DNA from: Pyropia yezoensis | Taxonomy: Eukaryota; Rhodophyta; Bangiophyceae; Bangiales; Bangiaceae | Length of the DNA stretch: 64,000 nucleotides | NCBI GenBank assembly: GCA_009829735.1 | Contig: CM020618.1 | Span: 1,444,036-1,508,035, forward strand | Reading direction: 5' to 3' | Part shown: in pieces, positions 11,801 through 21,649 of the stretch | Layout: every line of letters starts with the position of its first letter | How positions within the stretch are numbered: position 1 is the first letter of the stretch | Notes under the pieces: model-generated | Database searches by the model: none | Told to the model about the DNA's origin: nothing | Seen by the model: the letters and a program-made list of their open reading frames with translations, nothing else | Program-made: the position numbers and the translations under genes

Positions 11801-12870
11801 CATGAGTCCCAATTGACCATCCCACAACTTGTGATATTGGTCCAAGAGGCGTTCAACTTGAACCCTCAACCTGGGGGGGACACCCTCCATGTTCACATGG
11901 GGCCGAGAAGAGGCGGCCGTCTTGGCTTGATGCTTCTCCTTTCCGGACTTCGGGTCGCTACTTGCGCCCGCGTTGAGGGTGACCGCTACTACCGGTCCCT
12001 CGTGTTGGTCGATATAGCCGAACTTGGCTCCCGACTTGAGGTACTTGGGCGTCGGGCTCAGGTTCATCACCTGGACCCTCCACGGGACTCCGGCTTTGGA
12101 GTCCATCGTTCCAAGGGCAACATGCACTTGGTGCTTGCGAGCAAGACGGGGGTTAGGGTGCACCAACCCGTTCCCCGCATAATCAGTTACAACGTCCACG
12201 TGCGCCACCGAGTTGGGGGGCAACGTGACTTTGCGGGCTAAACGCAGGGTAGCAGTAAACCCTTCCCTCACAGAACAAACAGGCTTCGACTGTGAGACTG
12301 TCACAGGAGCCACAGACTTTCCCTTACCAAGGATGGGGATAGTCTCCCCATTCATCAACTTGACCCAGTACTCGGGGCCACAAATCAAAGGCACTTGTGT
12401 TACGACATAAGAGGTACCCAGAAGCAGTGGTACCGATATATTCTCAACTACACCATAGGTCACGTCGACCTCATGGGTCCCCAACCTAGTTGGTAGGGTC
12501 ACGGCACCAACGATGGGAAGTACCCCACCATTGATGTCCATCATATGGTCAGCTTTGGACCTCCAGCGTTGGAGCTTCACCTCCTTTGGTAATAGCGACT
12601 TGCGTATCAAGGAGGCTCCTGACCCGGTATCAAGTACGATACGGGCACAACAGGCGCGGCCGGGGGCAAGTTGCACCCGTCCAGCCACCTGGAAGTTCTC
12701 ACCCGTCAGCACCGCGATGACCCGACGTGGGTTTACGTTCTTGGGAGTCCTACCCGAGGTGGGCGGACTCCCTTAGGTCGCCGCAGTATCCGGCACGGTT
12801 GGTTCGTCCTCCTGGCCCACTTGGCCGAGGCTGCCGTTGTGAGCTTCGGACGGCCAGCTCCAACGGTCAT
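8891..12870 (-). pseudogene. pol: pol polyprotein of element B1 (frameshifted)
   Basis: Encodes the enzymes that copy and insert the element. Starting at ATG 12870: aspartic protease (DTG near 12625), RT with FCIDYRELNE, LPFGLCNAPATFQ and the YLDD active site (about 11290-11600), RNase H (DVDAS, ELEGLAVVWA, CDHRAL; about 10630-10860), integrase (HNAPTGGH...CTSC zinc region, DDE core 9560-10030) and chromodomain (about 8960-9080). Indels near 12745 (GGGAG for GGGGAG), 11110-11165, 10370, 9835, 9740, 9455 and 9337 relative to B2 or D2 break the frame repeatedly. The stop at 8891 is the normal one (NSPPST). Confidence 0.92.
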
Positions 12871-14812
12871 TCGTTTCCCGCCGACTTGGCGTCCGAATCT
12901 GAGGGCGGGGAGGAAGACGACGAGTCCGAGGACGACGTGTCCGCCTCCTCCGCCGAGGGTGTAGCGACCGCGACGACCGGTCGAGACCCACCCTCGCGGC
13001 GTGAACGTACTTCGTTCGTAGCCGACCTCTTACTCGCATTCCTAACAAGTTGTTGGATGCGTTTACTCAACTTGGGGCAATCATATGCCCAGTGTCCATC
13101 GGAGTTGCAGTTCCAACACCGATGGTCTGTTCCGGGAGGGGTCTTCCCAACTGGGGAAGACAAAGAGATGCCCTGGGAAGTTCCCACGGCAGCTACCACC
13201 CTCTCCTTGCGGATTCGGCGTGCCTCTCTCAACTCTCTGGCCTGGCGCGCGTCCGCACGTTCCTTGGCCAACTCGGCCTGGCGCTCCTGGCGTTGTTCCT
13301 CTCGCAACTTGCGGTAGGCCTCACCTCTGCGATAGGCGAACCTGGCCAACTCGGCCAGGGTCGCCCGGGCAGTGTTATGCTCCCGGGTCTCCATCCGGAC
13401 TGACCAATGGAGTCCCTCCACAAACCGACTCTTCACCACAGCTTGTGGATGAAGAAACCCACAAAGATTGTTGAGCTTACGGACTCGCTCCGCAAAGGAC
13501 AACTCGTCCTCCGCCTCTTCCTGATGGGCTTGCGTAATCTCCTCGACTTGAGAAGCCAACGCTGCCTCATCAACCATGGCTCTCAACAACCAGTTGACGA
13601 GCTCCAAATAGGACGTCACCTCCCCAGCGCCTCCACTTGAGGAGCTGGGCATGACGGACATAAGTTCTGTCCGTAGGTCGCCCTTCGTAAACTCCTGTAG
13701 CATGTAAAAAGCCATGCCTTCACTTATGGCATTGTCGTCACAGGCTTTAGTGAAACGACGTAGGAACTCAAAGACACGGAGGGGGGGAGTTCCATCCCAC
13801 TCCGCTTTGTGCCCAAAAGAATGAAGTGCATTCTTCTTGGCACGGCCCATGGCTCGGGCCTGGTCAGGACCATACGCCACCGACTTGTTGTGGAGGGCGC
13901 AGGTCTCACAGTCAAAGATCCGCTGGTAGACCGGGTTGGCTACCTGGATCTTGGGCGGCACCTCACGTTGAGGGAACAGCCGCTGTGGCACTGGGGTAAG
14001 TTCACCCTCAGTGCCTGTAGTCCGGCGCGGCGCGCTTGGTGTAGCCGCCGGCGTTTCCGGGGGGAACTCCCCCATGAAGGGCGTACGCCCCACCGAGTAT
14101 GGTGTGGCTCCCTCGTTGGGAGTCACAGGTGTCGCCCCCAGTTCGGGGCGACCCGAGATAGGCGTGAGGAGGGATTCCCCCTGTGCCTGCGGGCTCGAAA
14201 GCCCCAATCCGGTCTGGACATTAAGGCCATCTGGCAAACTCGCCACAATCTGATTTAGAATAGTATTCGTCATCGTGACCACCAGGTCCGGCAAAGTCTG
14301 CCGCAACACATTGGTCGCCTCCCGACGGACAGTTTCCGCGAGGAGTGGATTGACGACTCCAGTTGAGTCTCGGTCCGCCTCCGGGAGTCCACCTGAGGGG
14401 TAGCCACGTTCCTCAGGGGTCTCAACCGGGGGCATGGGCGCGAGCCCATCGCCGACCAACGGAGGTCCGCCGTCCTCCGAAAGCCTAGTTGGCGACGGCT
14501 CCAAGCCAAAGTTGGCTCCAACCCGAGTGGAACCCGCAGGGACAGTCCTCACCCCTTGGGACGTTCCCGTTGAGTATACCACACGGTGGCCAGACTTCGG
14601 CCCACCCACATCAGAAGTGTCACCCGAGTGAACTCCCGACTGAGTCGGGGTGGCCTGTTGCCCGCCCGCACTTCCAGTCCTGCAGGCTTGAGGGACCTCT
14701 AGTCCCTCTGCGACCCCAGGTAAACCCACCTGTGTCTCACCAGTATTCAAAGGCACTGAAGTACGTGCGTCACCCGTGTACACCCGGACGACGGGGGGTC
14801 CGAGCTAGCCAT
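12867..14812 (-). pseudogene. gag: gag of element B1 (one frameshift at the N-terminus)
   Basis: This is the best-preserved gag. From the ATG at 14812 a missing C near 14788 (ACCCGG for ACCCCGG) shifts the frame after about eight codons. The rest, about 638 codons to the TGA at 12867-12869, is open. Domains: Ser/Thr/Pro/Gly-rich region (first ~270), capsid-like helices (about 300-480), Arg/Glu-rich coiled stretch, CCHC knuckle C-x2-C-x4-H-x4-C (near 13080-13121) and an acidic Ser-rich tail. The stop overlaps the pol start as ATGA (12870-12867). Confidence 0.88.
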
Positions 14813-14912
14813 GTTGGCTGACGATCCGTGTGACACGGTCCAAGTCCACCGTTCCTCTGAGACAGAGGGCCCCCTACACCCGGGTGCACCCGGAGGTAAA
14901 GTTTACCTCTGT

Positions 14913-14929
14913 CCCCTGCTGCTCCACCA
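14913..14929 (-). other. tRNA primer-binding site of element B1
   Basis: Identical 17 bases to those of A and D2, two bases inside the LTR. Confidence 0.85.
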
Positions 14930-14931
14930 AA

Positions 14932-15400
14932 TGTGGCAAAAACCACATGCACACACGGCACCCAAGTTGGGGCGGTGTGCAAGGGCTGCCTCCCGTGTCG
15001 GGGGAACCGGAAGAAGTGCAAGTCGCACACACTCTGTCCCTGTTGTGGGGCAAACCCCCCACGGACAAACAAGAGGATGGTGTGTGGTCCAACAGTTTCT
15101 TGGTCGGGACGGGGACGCAGGGCCAAGCCCCGCTGTCCCTCCCCTTATCCCCCCAGGGTCCACTCAGAATCTCGCCACTCAGAATCTCCCACCCCAGCAC
15201 CTGCCCACCGGGCCACACGAAAATTCAAGACGATAAATGCAGAAAACCTTCAAATCCAAGTTGGATTTACTACTAAGCTAACTATCCCAAACTTAGGGAA
15301 TATGGACCCAAAAGCAGGGGGAGGAACGGATCAGGCTAGTGGCCTGCCGCCCCTTGCATGGCACGTGTTGCCCCCCTACCTGGGGGTCAATACTGCCACA
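14932..15400 (-). repeat. 5' LTR of element B1
   Basis: 469 bp with TGTGGCAG at 15400 leftward and TGCCACA at 14932. The outer edge is followed without spacer by the Fanzor-like coding sequence, so insertion or rearrangement cut that gene here. Confidence 0.93.
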
Positions 15401-18185
15401 AGGCGCTCTCCTACGCCCTGACGCAGGTGATGGCCGTCACGGCAGCTGCGTGCGACCGGTATCTTCCGGCGAGCAACAACACGGCACGATGGGAGCCCGT
15501 AGCCACCATCGTGGCCACTCACGCCGGGCGCTGTGTGGACGCGGCGTGTCGCAAGCTGGCGCCAAGGCGGCCAAGGACGCGCTGGCCACCTCCCCCGCTG
15601 CCACGGCTGCTCCAGCGGGCGGCTCTGCCTGGGAAACGGAGCGGCGGCTGACACAGTGGGCGGCCGCGCGCTTCCGGACGGTTACCGCGGACAAGACAAC
15701 GCCGGGCCGGCGGGGCCTCGACGGCGTCCCCCAGCACCTGGTCCAGACGCTGGCCCAACGGGTGGCCGTCATGCGGGCGGCCATGCCACCCTCTGTGGCG
15801 GGCCTCTTTGCAGCAACGCCTGTGAAGAAGCGCCGCTGGTGGGCGTACGTGCCGTATCTCCTCCACGTCCTGAATGTGGGTGTGGAGAGCCCGGACGCCC
15901 TCATCCCTGGCGCCCGAGCGGTGCTCCACGGTCACGGCACGCTGGTGCCGGACAAGATGCTCGCCCTGTTGCGGGCAGTTTCGGTCGCTACTGGCGTGGG
16001 GGTGCGTGGCCACCCCAGTCTTCGGGCATGGCCAGAGCTGCGAACGGGCGGTGCAGCGGTGCTGGCCGCCATGGCTGGTGTCGGTGGCCGCGCAAACCGG
16101 GCCGCCTCCCAGCTGTCTACCAACGGCGTGGCGGTGACGTTTTTTCTGTCTCGACCCGACACGGCCGCAGAGGCCGAGGCGCGGGCGGTGGCCTGGGCCA
16201 AGAAGCTGAACGGCGGTGGACGTGCACGGGACCGCAGCGGCAAAGGCTTTGCGTCCCGAGTGGGGGTACTGACGCAGCTCGAGCGGGCTGGCCTGCCGTT
16301 GGCGCGCGTCCGGTGGCTCCAGATGGTCGGCGGAGACCCGGGACGGTCTGCCGAACTGTCGGCAGCACCGAATGAGCGCGTGGCGACGGCAGACCTCCCC
16401 GCCCGCCCCGCTGAAGACGCGATGCGCGCCTCGTGGTCCCGCCACATGGACTTGGACGCACTCAACCGGGCGGCCGTGGCGCTCCTGCGTAGGGGGGGCG
16501 TCCAAGACGGAGGGGCGGCAGCCGCAACCGTGCCCGAGGGCCACCCACCCAGGGGGTCTCGGAAGCGGGCGGCGGCGGGCGCCCCGGCTGCAGGGGCGGG
16601 GACAGGGGGGGGCCGCTCCAAGCGACAAGCGCGGCGGTTGTCACCCGAGGGGAGCGTCGATGATGCGGCGGCGGTGGCTCCGGCGGCGGCGGGTGCGACG
16701 ACACCCCCCGAGGCAAAGACCTACCAGACGGCGAGCCCCGGCGGTGGCCACGGGCGCGTGCGGCGTGGGCCGCAGGCGTCCATCCGACGGGCCCGCCGCA
16801 CCCAGCTCGCCACTTCAGTGCGGCGTGTGCTGCGTCGCACGCGCCTGTCCCGGCGGACTGTGCCCCTTCACGAGGCGGAAAAGGTGGCACCGTGGCTGGT
16901 GGACCCCACTGCCGCGGCGGGCAACAGTGACAGCAGCACCATCCCAGACGCGCTGCTGCAGGACCGGTTGGACGCGCTGCCCCGGCGCAAGGGGTGTCGT
17001 CGACTGGCACCCGTCCCCGGCCTTCGCTACAGCCTGAGTGCCGCCCACTTTCGCGAGGCCAGCGGCGGTAACTTTTTGGCCCGTGCGTGAAAGCAGTGGC
17101 GGGCATGCAGCGATACTGAAGCTGGACAGGTGGCGGCGGCGGTGGCGGGACTGGTAGCGGCGGCGGGTGACGTAGGCGGCGTCGCTGGCCACCTACCGCC
17201 CGTCGACTTGGCAGCAGCACACGACACAATGCGTACCGGCGACGACGGGAAATACCTGCAAGCAACGCTCGAGTTGGCCGCCCGTCGCGACACGGCCGCG
17301 TACGGCGAGCGATTTAGCGCGCAAGCCACGCGACACCTGCGGGCGGCGCTTGTGCGCATGGCCATCCAACTCGGCCACTTTGCTGCCTCGGTTGCGCGGG
17401 ACCTGACCAGCGGCCTCCTTCGCCAGGTCCGCGGCGGCGGCGCGGTCGTCGTGGCCATGGGCACCGCGCGCGTGCGCGGGGGGGACGCCTGGCTCCGCCG
17501 CCACCTCCGACGGCTGTGCTGGTTTGTCGACCTGGACGAGTTCAACACGAGCCAGGCGTGCTCTGAGTGTCACGACAAGATGGTGCTCATCTACTCGACG
17601 GCCAACTCCCCCCCCAAGATTCCAAGAGAGCTGTATGGGCCGCCGGCCGGCCCTCTGCCGTCGACACGGCGTGTGCGGATGGTGGCCGGTTCGCGTCGGG
17701 GGCGGCCAAAGCGGGCCCTCCCCTCTGCGACCCACGTGACGGGCCGAGGACCGGACCCCGACGCCTACCGGGCGGCCGTCCGAGCCACTGCCCGTGCTGA
17801 AGCTGTGGCGCGGCGCGCGGCCGCGCTGGCCCCCTGTGCCGTCGAGGACCGCGCCGTCCATGCCGACCCGAGGAGGCTGAGCGAGTGGGCGGCCAAGGGC
17901 TGCTACAAGTGCTCTCTCGCGGCCCCACAAGGCCCCGGTCACCCAGCGCCACACCCGCCCGCGATTCGCAATCGCGACGACGTTGCGGCCCGCAACATGG
18001 CGTGGGTGGCCGCTCGTCGTCTAACGGGTACCATCGTGTGGCCTTTCAAGCGCCCGTTTGGTATGAGGTGGGCCTGGACGACCAAGCGTCCTCCAAGTGG
18101 TGTTCCCGTCCCGCCTGTACGTCGCACCCGTGCGACTACGCGGGTCGATGTGTGGCCCGTACTGGCTGCAGTGGACACTGTCGTC

Positions 18186-18334
18186 GACGGTGGTGGCGGT
18201 GGCGGTGGCGGCGGTGGCGGCGGTGGCGGTGGTGGCGGTGGTGGTGGCGGTTGTGGCGGTGGCGGTGGCGGCGGTGGCGGCGGCGGCGGTGGCGGTGGCG
18301 GTGGCTGCGGCGGTGGCGGCGGCGGTGGCGGTAG
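18186..18334 (+). repeat. GGY trinucleotide microsatellite
   Basis: About 150 bases of GGT/GGC repeats, with rare TGT/TGC interruptions, encode about 45 glycines in the Fanzor-like frame just after the RuvC-III/C-terminal region. It could form G-quadruplexes and expand by slippage. The minus strand gives a long proline run that I regard as a shadow. Confidence 0.9.
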
Positions 18335-18497
18335 GGGGGTTGTCGACGGCGACGCGACGGCGGCGTCCTGTACGACGCGACGCGGTGCTCCGGGTGGGGA
18401 ACGGGTGGTGGCGGCCGGCAGTGCCATGGACGGGGTACGTCGGGCGGAGACGGGGGCGACAGACGCGCCCCGTGGTCTGGTGGACACTGCAAAACGC
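18315..18497 (+). repeat. Fanzor 3' tail shared with the 1.5-kb satellite
   Basis: This segment, from the end of the GGY run through the next ~165 bases, matches 26429-26612 and the same place in every satellite unit. I count about 20 substitutions in ~175 aligned bases and no gaps. Similarity stops at both ends. In the satellite the matching frame carries a TGA where the Fanzor frame has CGA. Confidence 0.82.
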
Positions 18498-18647
18498 AAA
18501 GACAGCGCACATCTTGCCCGTGACCCTCACCTACCACGGGGTGCGTCACCCGCCCCCTTTTTCGCCGACGAGCCAATTATGGGTAATTGTCGGCCGTTCA
18601 CTAGCAGGTTAGACGCCGGCTTTTCCCGGGGACCTTTCCCAGGATGA

Positions 18648-19177
18648 GTCGGATGTTTCCCGGAGGGGTCGATAGTTGAGCGTAGTGTCACGATGTCATT
18701 TTTTTGGACAAGACCAACTCTGAAACCATCTTCATGGAACGCACTGTATCGGATACGGTCGCATCCAACTCGTTGGGCACCCTGGCCTGACACGGGCTTC
18801 GTTGTCCAATGGCGCCTGCTCCCCCCCGCACGGCGCGCTGGAGGCTCAGGTGCCATGCTCATACGAGAATCCACGCTCAGCCGGCAAACAGCATCTGACC
18901 TGTCAACGTGGGGACCTGGAGACGTGCAGTCGACCGATCTTAAAAAAAAAAACTTTATGTAGGGCGTCCCCACCAACGTGACTATCCGACGATGGATGGA
19001 ACGTCAGTTATACACGATGACGCCGCTCTCTCCACCGCCTCCTACATGGCGTGCAGCAAACACTCAATTGTTTTAATAATCTAAGATAGCACGGGAAGCT
19101 CTAATCAACATTCAAAAGCGTCCCTAATCAAAGCGGAAATCTCGTATGTGCACGGCACCCGAGACATGGTGGACGCC
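18648..19177 (+). other. Spacer downstream of the Fanzor-like gene
   Basis: No gene seen. Just upstream, inside the Fanzor tail, is a small inverted repeat (CAATTA/TAATTG, 18574-18589). The interval has lower GC than the gene and an A-run at about 18941-18951. It may contain the transposon's right end and guide-RNA region expected next to Fanzor genes, but no repeat partner is visible. Confidence 0.4.
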
Positions 19178-19256
19178 AGGAACGGATCAGGCTAGTGGCC
19201 TGCCGCCCCTTGCATGGCACGTGTTGCCCCCCTACCTGGGGGTCAATACTGCCACA
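19178..19256 (-). repeat. 3' LTR of B2, truncated to 79 bp
   Basis: Begins TGTGGCAGTATTGACC at 19256 leftward and stops matching at about 19178, where unrelated DNA starts. The loss of ~390 bp of LTR is a deletion or a misjoin. Confidence 0.88.
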
Positions 19257-19271
19257 CTCCCCTCTCCTCAG
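19257..19271 (-). other. Polypurine tract of B2
   Basis: The minus strand reads CTGAGGAGAGGGGAG directly before the LTR start, the position and composition used to prime plus-strand DNA synthesis. The same tract precedes the LTRs at 43974 and 52873. Confidence 0.85.
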
Positions 19272-19594
19272 TTCCGACCGACCCGGTCGGCCCTGTGAGG
19301 GGGTGCGTAAACGCACGTCTCGCCGTTGGGGGCGCGACTTGCTGTCCCCCATCGAGTACGTAACGCGGATGTGGAGGCGGTCACGTTGACCGCTCCTCTC
19401 CTCAAGCTTGCCCACTCGGCAGCTTGCTCTCTTCAGTTCACACTTCACCATCACCACCACCTCCCCTTCACCTTCCACTGGGCCGCCCCACGCTGGGGAG
19501 GTCACCCGTATACCCACGATCCGAGTCCCCCTCAACTCGAGGCGGGTCTCGTGCCGCGATAGCCAGAGCGTCTCTCCCCAACTTGAGGAGAGCC

Positions 19595-21538
19595 ATGGCG
19601 ACTCCGGGAGTTGAGACGGACTCTCTTGACGAGCGCATGGAGGACACCTACTACGGTGCAGCACCCGCCGGGACTTCCGGCGGGGGCTCCGCGATCGCTC
19701 CGGGGGATGGGACTCCCGCGTCACCCGGCTTTGGGTTGACGGCGGGATCTCCCCCGGAGGCGGGACAAGTTGTCCCGCGTGAGGCCTTGGGGCGCTGGTT
19801 TTACCCCGCTTGGCCTCTCTATGAGGAGGGGTTGACTGTTCTTCGCTGTGGCCGACTTGGCGCAGCGATGGGCCGGGTATGGGACCGCCTACGGGAGAAG
19901 TATCCCCGTAGGGTCGGGTTCCCTGCCGGCTTCAGGACGGACCGGTTTGCCTTCCTGGACGATGAGGAGGTTGAGGACGTTCAGCGGACCAAGGCCATGG
20001 TGGACCGCGGGGGAACTATCCCGGGTCCCGGCGACTTGCCGACCTTTACTTGGGACGCGGTGGCAACTCGCCCCCCTTACCTTCACGAGGCCGATCCGCA
20101 CACTCATCACTTTGGTGTGCGGATGGAGAAAGACTTCCGGCGAGGTCCCTACTTGGTGACCTCGGCTCAACTTGAGTTTCCTCAACAGTCTGCTGCCAGT
20201 AAGGAGCAGTACTATCCGAAGAAGCCCGAGTGGTGGCCTCAAGTTGAGGTCCCCTACGGGTTCCCGGCGTTGCTGCCACGGTTGCTTGACCACTTCGGCT
20301 CCGTCATGTTGACGGCTGGCCCTGATCACCTGGTGTGGGCCATGTTGGCCACCCAGTGGCTCCTCGAGGTCATGTCGACCTGGGAGTTCTGTGTTCAGCG
20401 GTGGGGGATGCTCTGGCATCCCCCCCTCCGGCTCATCCACGGTTTGGAACAGCTCACCCCGCAGCTAGTTGCTGAGGGGTGCTCATCAGGACAACTCACT
20501 CTACTTGAGGAGATCCTCCGGCTCCATAAGTTTATCGAGTGGGAGAGCATTGAGCACAAGTTGCGCCGCCCCACTCGTGGGCCCAAGGACGATGGCGCAC
20601 TTCGCCAGTTCGTGTGGGTCGCTCGTGAACTTCACGACGGCCGTGTGGTCCTACGAGAGGGGTTGGGCATCGGGGACTACCCGTATGCCCCGGGGGTGGA
20701 TCGCCACACTGCGCCACCAACGGACAAGCCCATAGTTATGGCTGTGCCCTCATATGATGACCATATGACTCAACCTACTGCGGGGGCCCCAAGTCGGGGT
20801 GGCAGTTACACCCGGGTACCGCCACCTAAGCGTGCCCCTCCGCTTCCTCCTGTTCCTTTCCAGCCTCACGGGAACATCCCGATCAGCGTGGCCGTGGAGT
20901 CATCCACCCCGGTGTCCCCCAACTTGGGGGCCACCCTCCTGACGGTATACCCCAAGTTGGTGTTACCGCCCACGCCTCTAACCTCAGAGATGATGATCAC
21001 CACGTTGGTGCGCACCATTTCCTGGTTGGCCGCGTCGACCGCAACCCTTCAAACTTCCGAGACTCCTCAACTTGAGGAGCGCGTTCGTACTGCAGTGGCG
21101 ACCGCGAGGTGCGAGTCGGTGGCGGAGTTTATGACAGCCGAGTTGGCTCGCATTGGGGCTATTATGCCCCAGCCAGCCCCACTTGGGCGTGGCAAACGTC
21201 GCGCGAGCCGGGCATACTCGCCTCCTCGCCGTCGTCGCCGACACTCGCGGCGCTCTCCTTCAGTATCGGAAGACGAGTTGTCTTACTCCGTTTCGGATTC
21301 CTCTACCCCGTCGGAGACGGAGTCTGTCCAGCGTCTGCGTCGCAAACTTGCGCGCAAGACCAGGCAGAAGAGTAGCCACGGTCGGCGCCACTTGCGCGAC
21401 CGTGAAGGGCGCGACGGTTCCGACTTGGAGCTGCCGGCCCCGCCGACTGGTGGAGACCGTTATCGGCGTGGGTCTCGCCGCTCGCCTCCACGTGAGGGCG
21501 AGGGCCGTGGGGTTGGAGAGTCTAGCATGCGTGCCTAG
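19595..21538 (+). CDS. Antisense ORF of the Gypsy element, intact 647-residue protein
   Basis: I do not recognise this protein. It lies between the end of pol and the polypurine tract, on the strand opposite gag-pol and convergent with it (about 110 bases between the stops). I chose the ATG at 19595 (GAGCCATGG, G at -3 and +4, first residues MATPGVETD); the frame is open further upstream without ATG. Residues 1-60 are Gly/Ser/Pro-rich; 60-370 look folded, with many Trp, Tyr and Leu; 370-440 are Pro-rich linkers; 440-520 are helical. Residues 530-620 are Arg/Ser-rich (SPPRRRRRHSRRSPS), like a nuclear-localisation or RS-type nucleic-acid-binding tail. Three damaged copies exist (7108-8779, 41697-43635, 50593-52531). 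The frame is open over 647 codons and recurs in all copies, so a protein is likely. Some plant Gypsy elements also carry antisense ORFs in this place. Confidence 0.72.
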   Translation: MATPGVETDSLDERMEDTYYGAAPAGTSGGGSAIAPGDGTPASPGFGLTAGSPPEAGQVVPREALGRWFYPAWPLYEEGLTVLRCGRLGAAMGRVWDRLREKYPRRVGFPAGFRTDRFAFLDDEEVEDVQRTKAMVDRGGTIPGPGDLPTFTWDAVATRPPYLHEADPHTHHFGVRMEKDFRRGPYLVTSAQLEFPQQSAASKEQYYPKKPEWWPQVEVPYGFPALLPRLLDHFGSVMLTAGPDHLVWAMLATQWLLEVMSTWEFCVQRWGMLWHPPLRLIHGLEQLTPQLVAEGCSSGQLTLLEEILRLHKFIEWESIEHKLRRPTRGPKDDGALRQFVWVARELHDGRVVLREGLGIGDYPYAPGVDRHTAPPTDKPIVMAVPSYDDHMTQPTAGAPSRGGSYTRVPPPKRAPPLPPVPFQPHGNIPISVAVESSTPVSPNLGATLLTVYPKLVLPPTPLTSEMMITTLVRTISWLAASTATLQTSETPQLEERVRTAVATARCESVAEFMTAELARIGAIMPQPAPLGRGKRRASRAYSPPRRRRRHSRRSPSVSEDELSYSVSDSSTPSETESVQRLRRKLARKTRQKSSHGRRHLRDREGRDGSDLELPAPPTGGDRYRRGSRRSPPREGEGRGVGESSMRA

Positions 21539-21649
21539 TTGGCAGCTGCCTTTGTTGTGAGAGTGTGAGGGTTAGGGCTGTAGTTGAAAGCCACTCTGCG
21601 TACCACTTCGACTTGAAGCACTCTCTTGGCACTGTTGCTCGGCCTTCCC

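Larger units (their letters stand above)
7108..15400 (-). mobile_element. Ty3/Gypsy chromovirus-like element B1
   Basis: Minus-strand order from 15400: LTR, primer-binding site, gag, pol, then the antisense ORF on the plus strand, truncated by the gap. Protease-RT-RNase H-integrase order and a C-terminal chromodomain place it in Ty3/Gypsy, chromovirus type. The stretch 7108 to ~12000 is almost identical to 19862-24778 (B2), differing mainly by single-base indels. The outer LTR edge at 15400 interrupts the Fanzor-like reading frame. Confidence 0.95.
15401..18647 (+). pseudogene. Fanzor-like (eukaryotic TnpB-related) RNA-guided nuclease, 5'-truncated
   Basis: Fanzor and TnpB proteins are transposon-encoded RuvC nucleases guided by an RNA. 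Here RuvC-I is VGGDPGRSAE with Asp at 16335-16337, RuvC-II is VDLDEFNTSQACSEC with Glu at 17538-17540, and RuvC-III is RNRDDVAARNM with Asp at 17976-17978. All three acidic residues are kept in order. The zinc-finger pairs are CSEC (17559-17570) and CYKC (17901-17912), separated by about 110 residues, much more than in TnpB. YSLSAAHFREASGG before RuvC-II is also family-like. A basic, Ala/Pro/Gly-rich stretch lies between RuvC-I and -II. Defects: no 5' end (LTR at 15400); a frame change near 15545; an in-frame TGA at 17088-17090. A 54-base GT...AG intron (17068-17121) would also remove that stop in frame. The C-terminus ends in a poly-Gly tract plus a ~100-residue tail. Codons are strongly GC-biased. 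Confidence 0.82.

Noticed and set aside
15519-16628. Long open frames on the minus strand and in other plus frames over the Fanzor-like gene
   Set aside because: GC-rich codon usage leaves alternative frames open. They are Arg/Pro/Ala-rich, lack motifs and oppose the frame that carries the RuvC motifs.
17083-17129. 47-base GTGCGT...ACAG intron in the Fanzor
   Set aside because: Its length is not a multiple of three and would put RuvC-II and -III out of frame with RuvC-I.
17939-18499. Proline-rich protein on the minus strand
   Set aside because: It is the complement of the GGY microsatellite, with no support outside the repeat.
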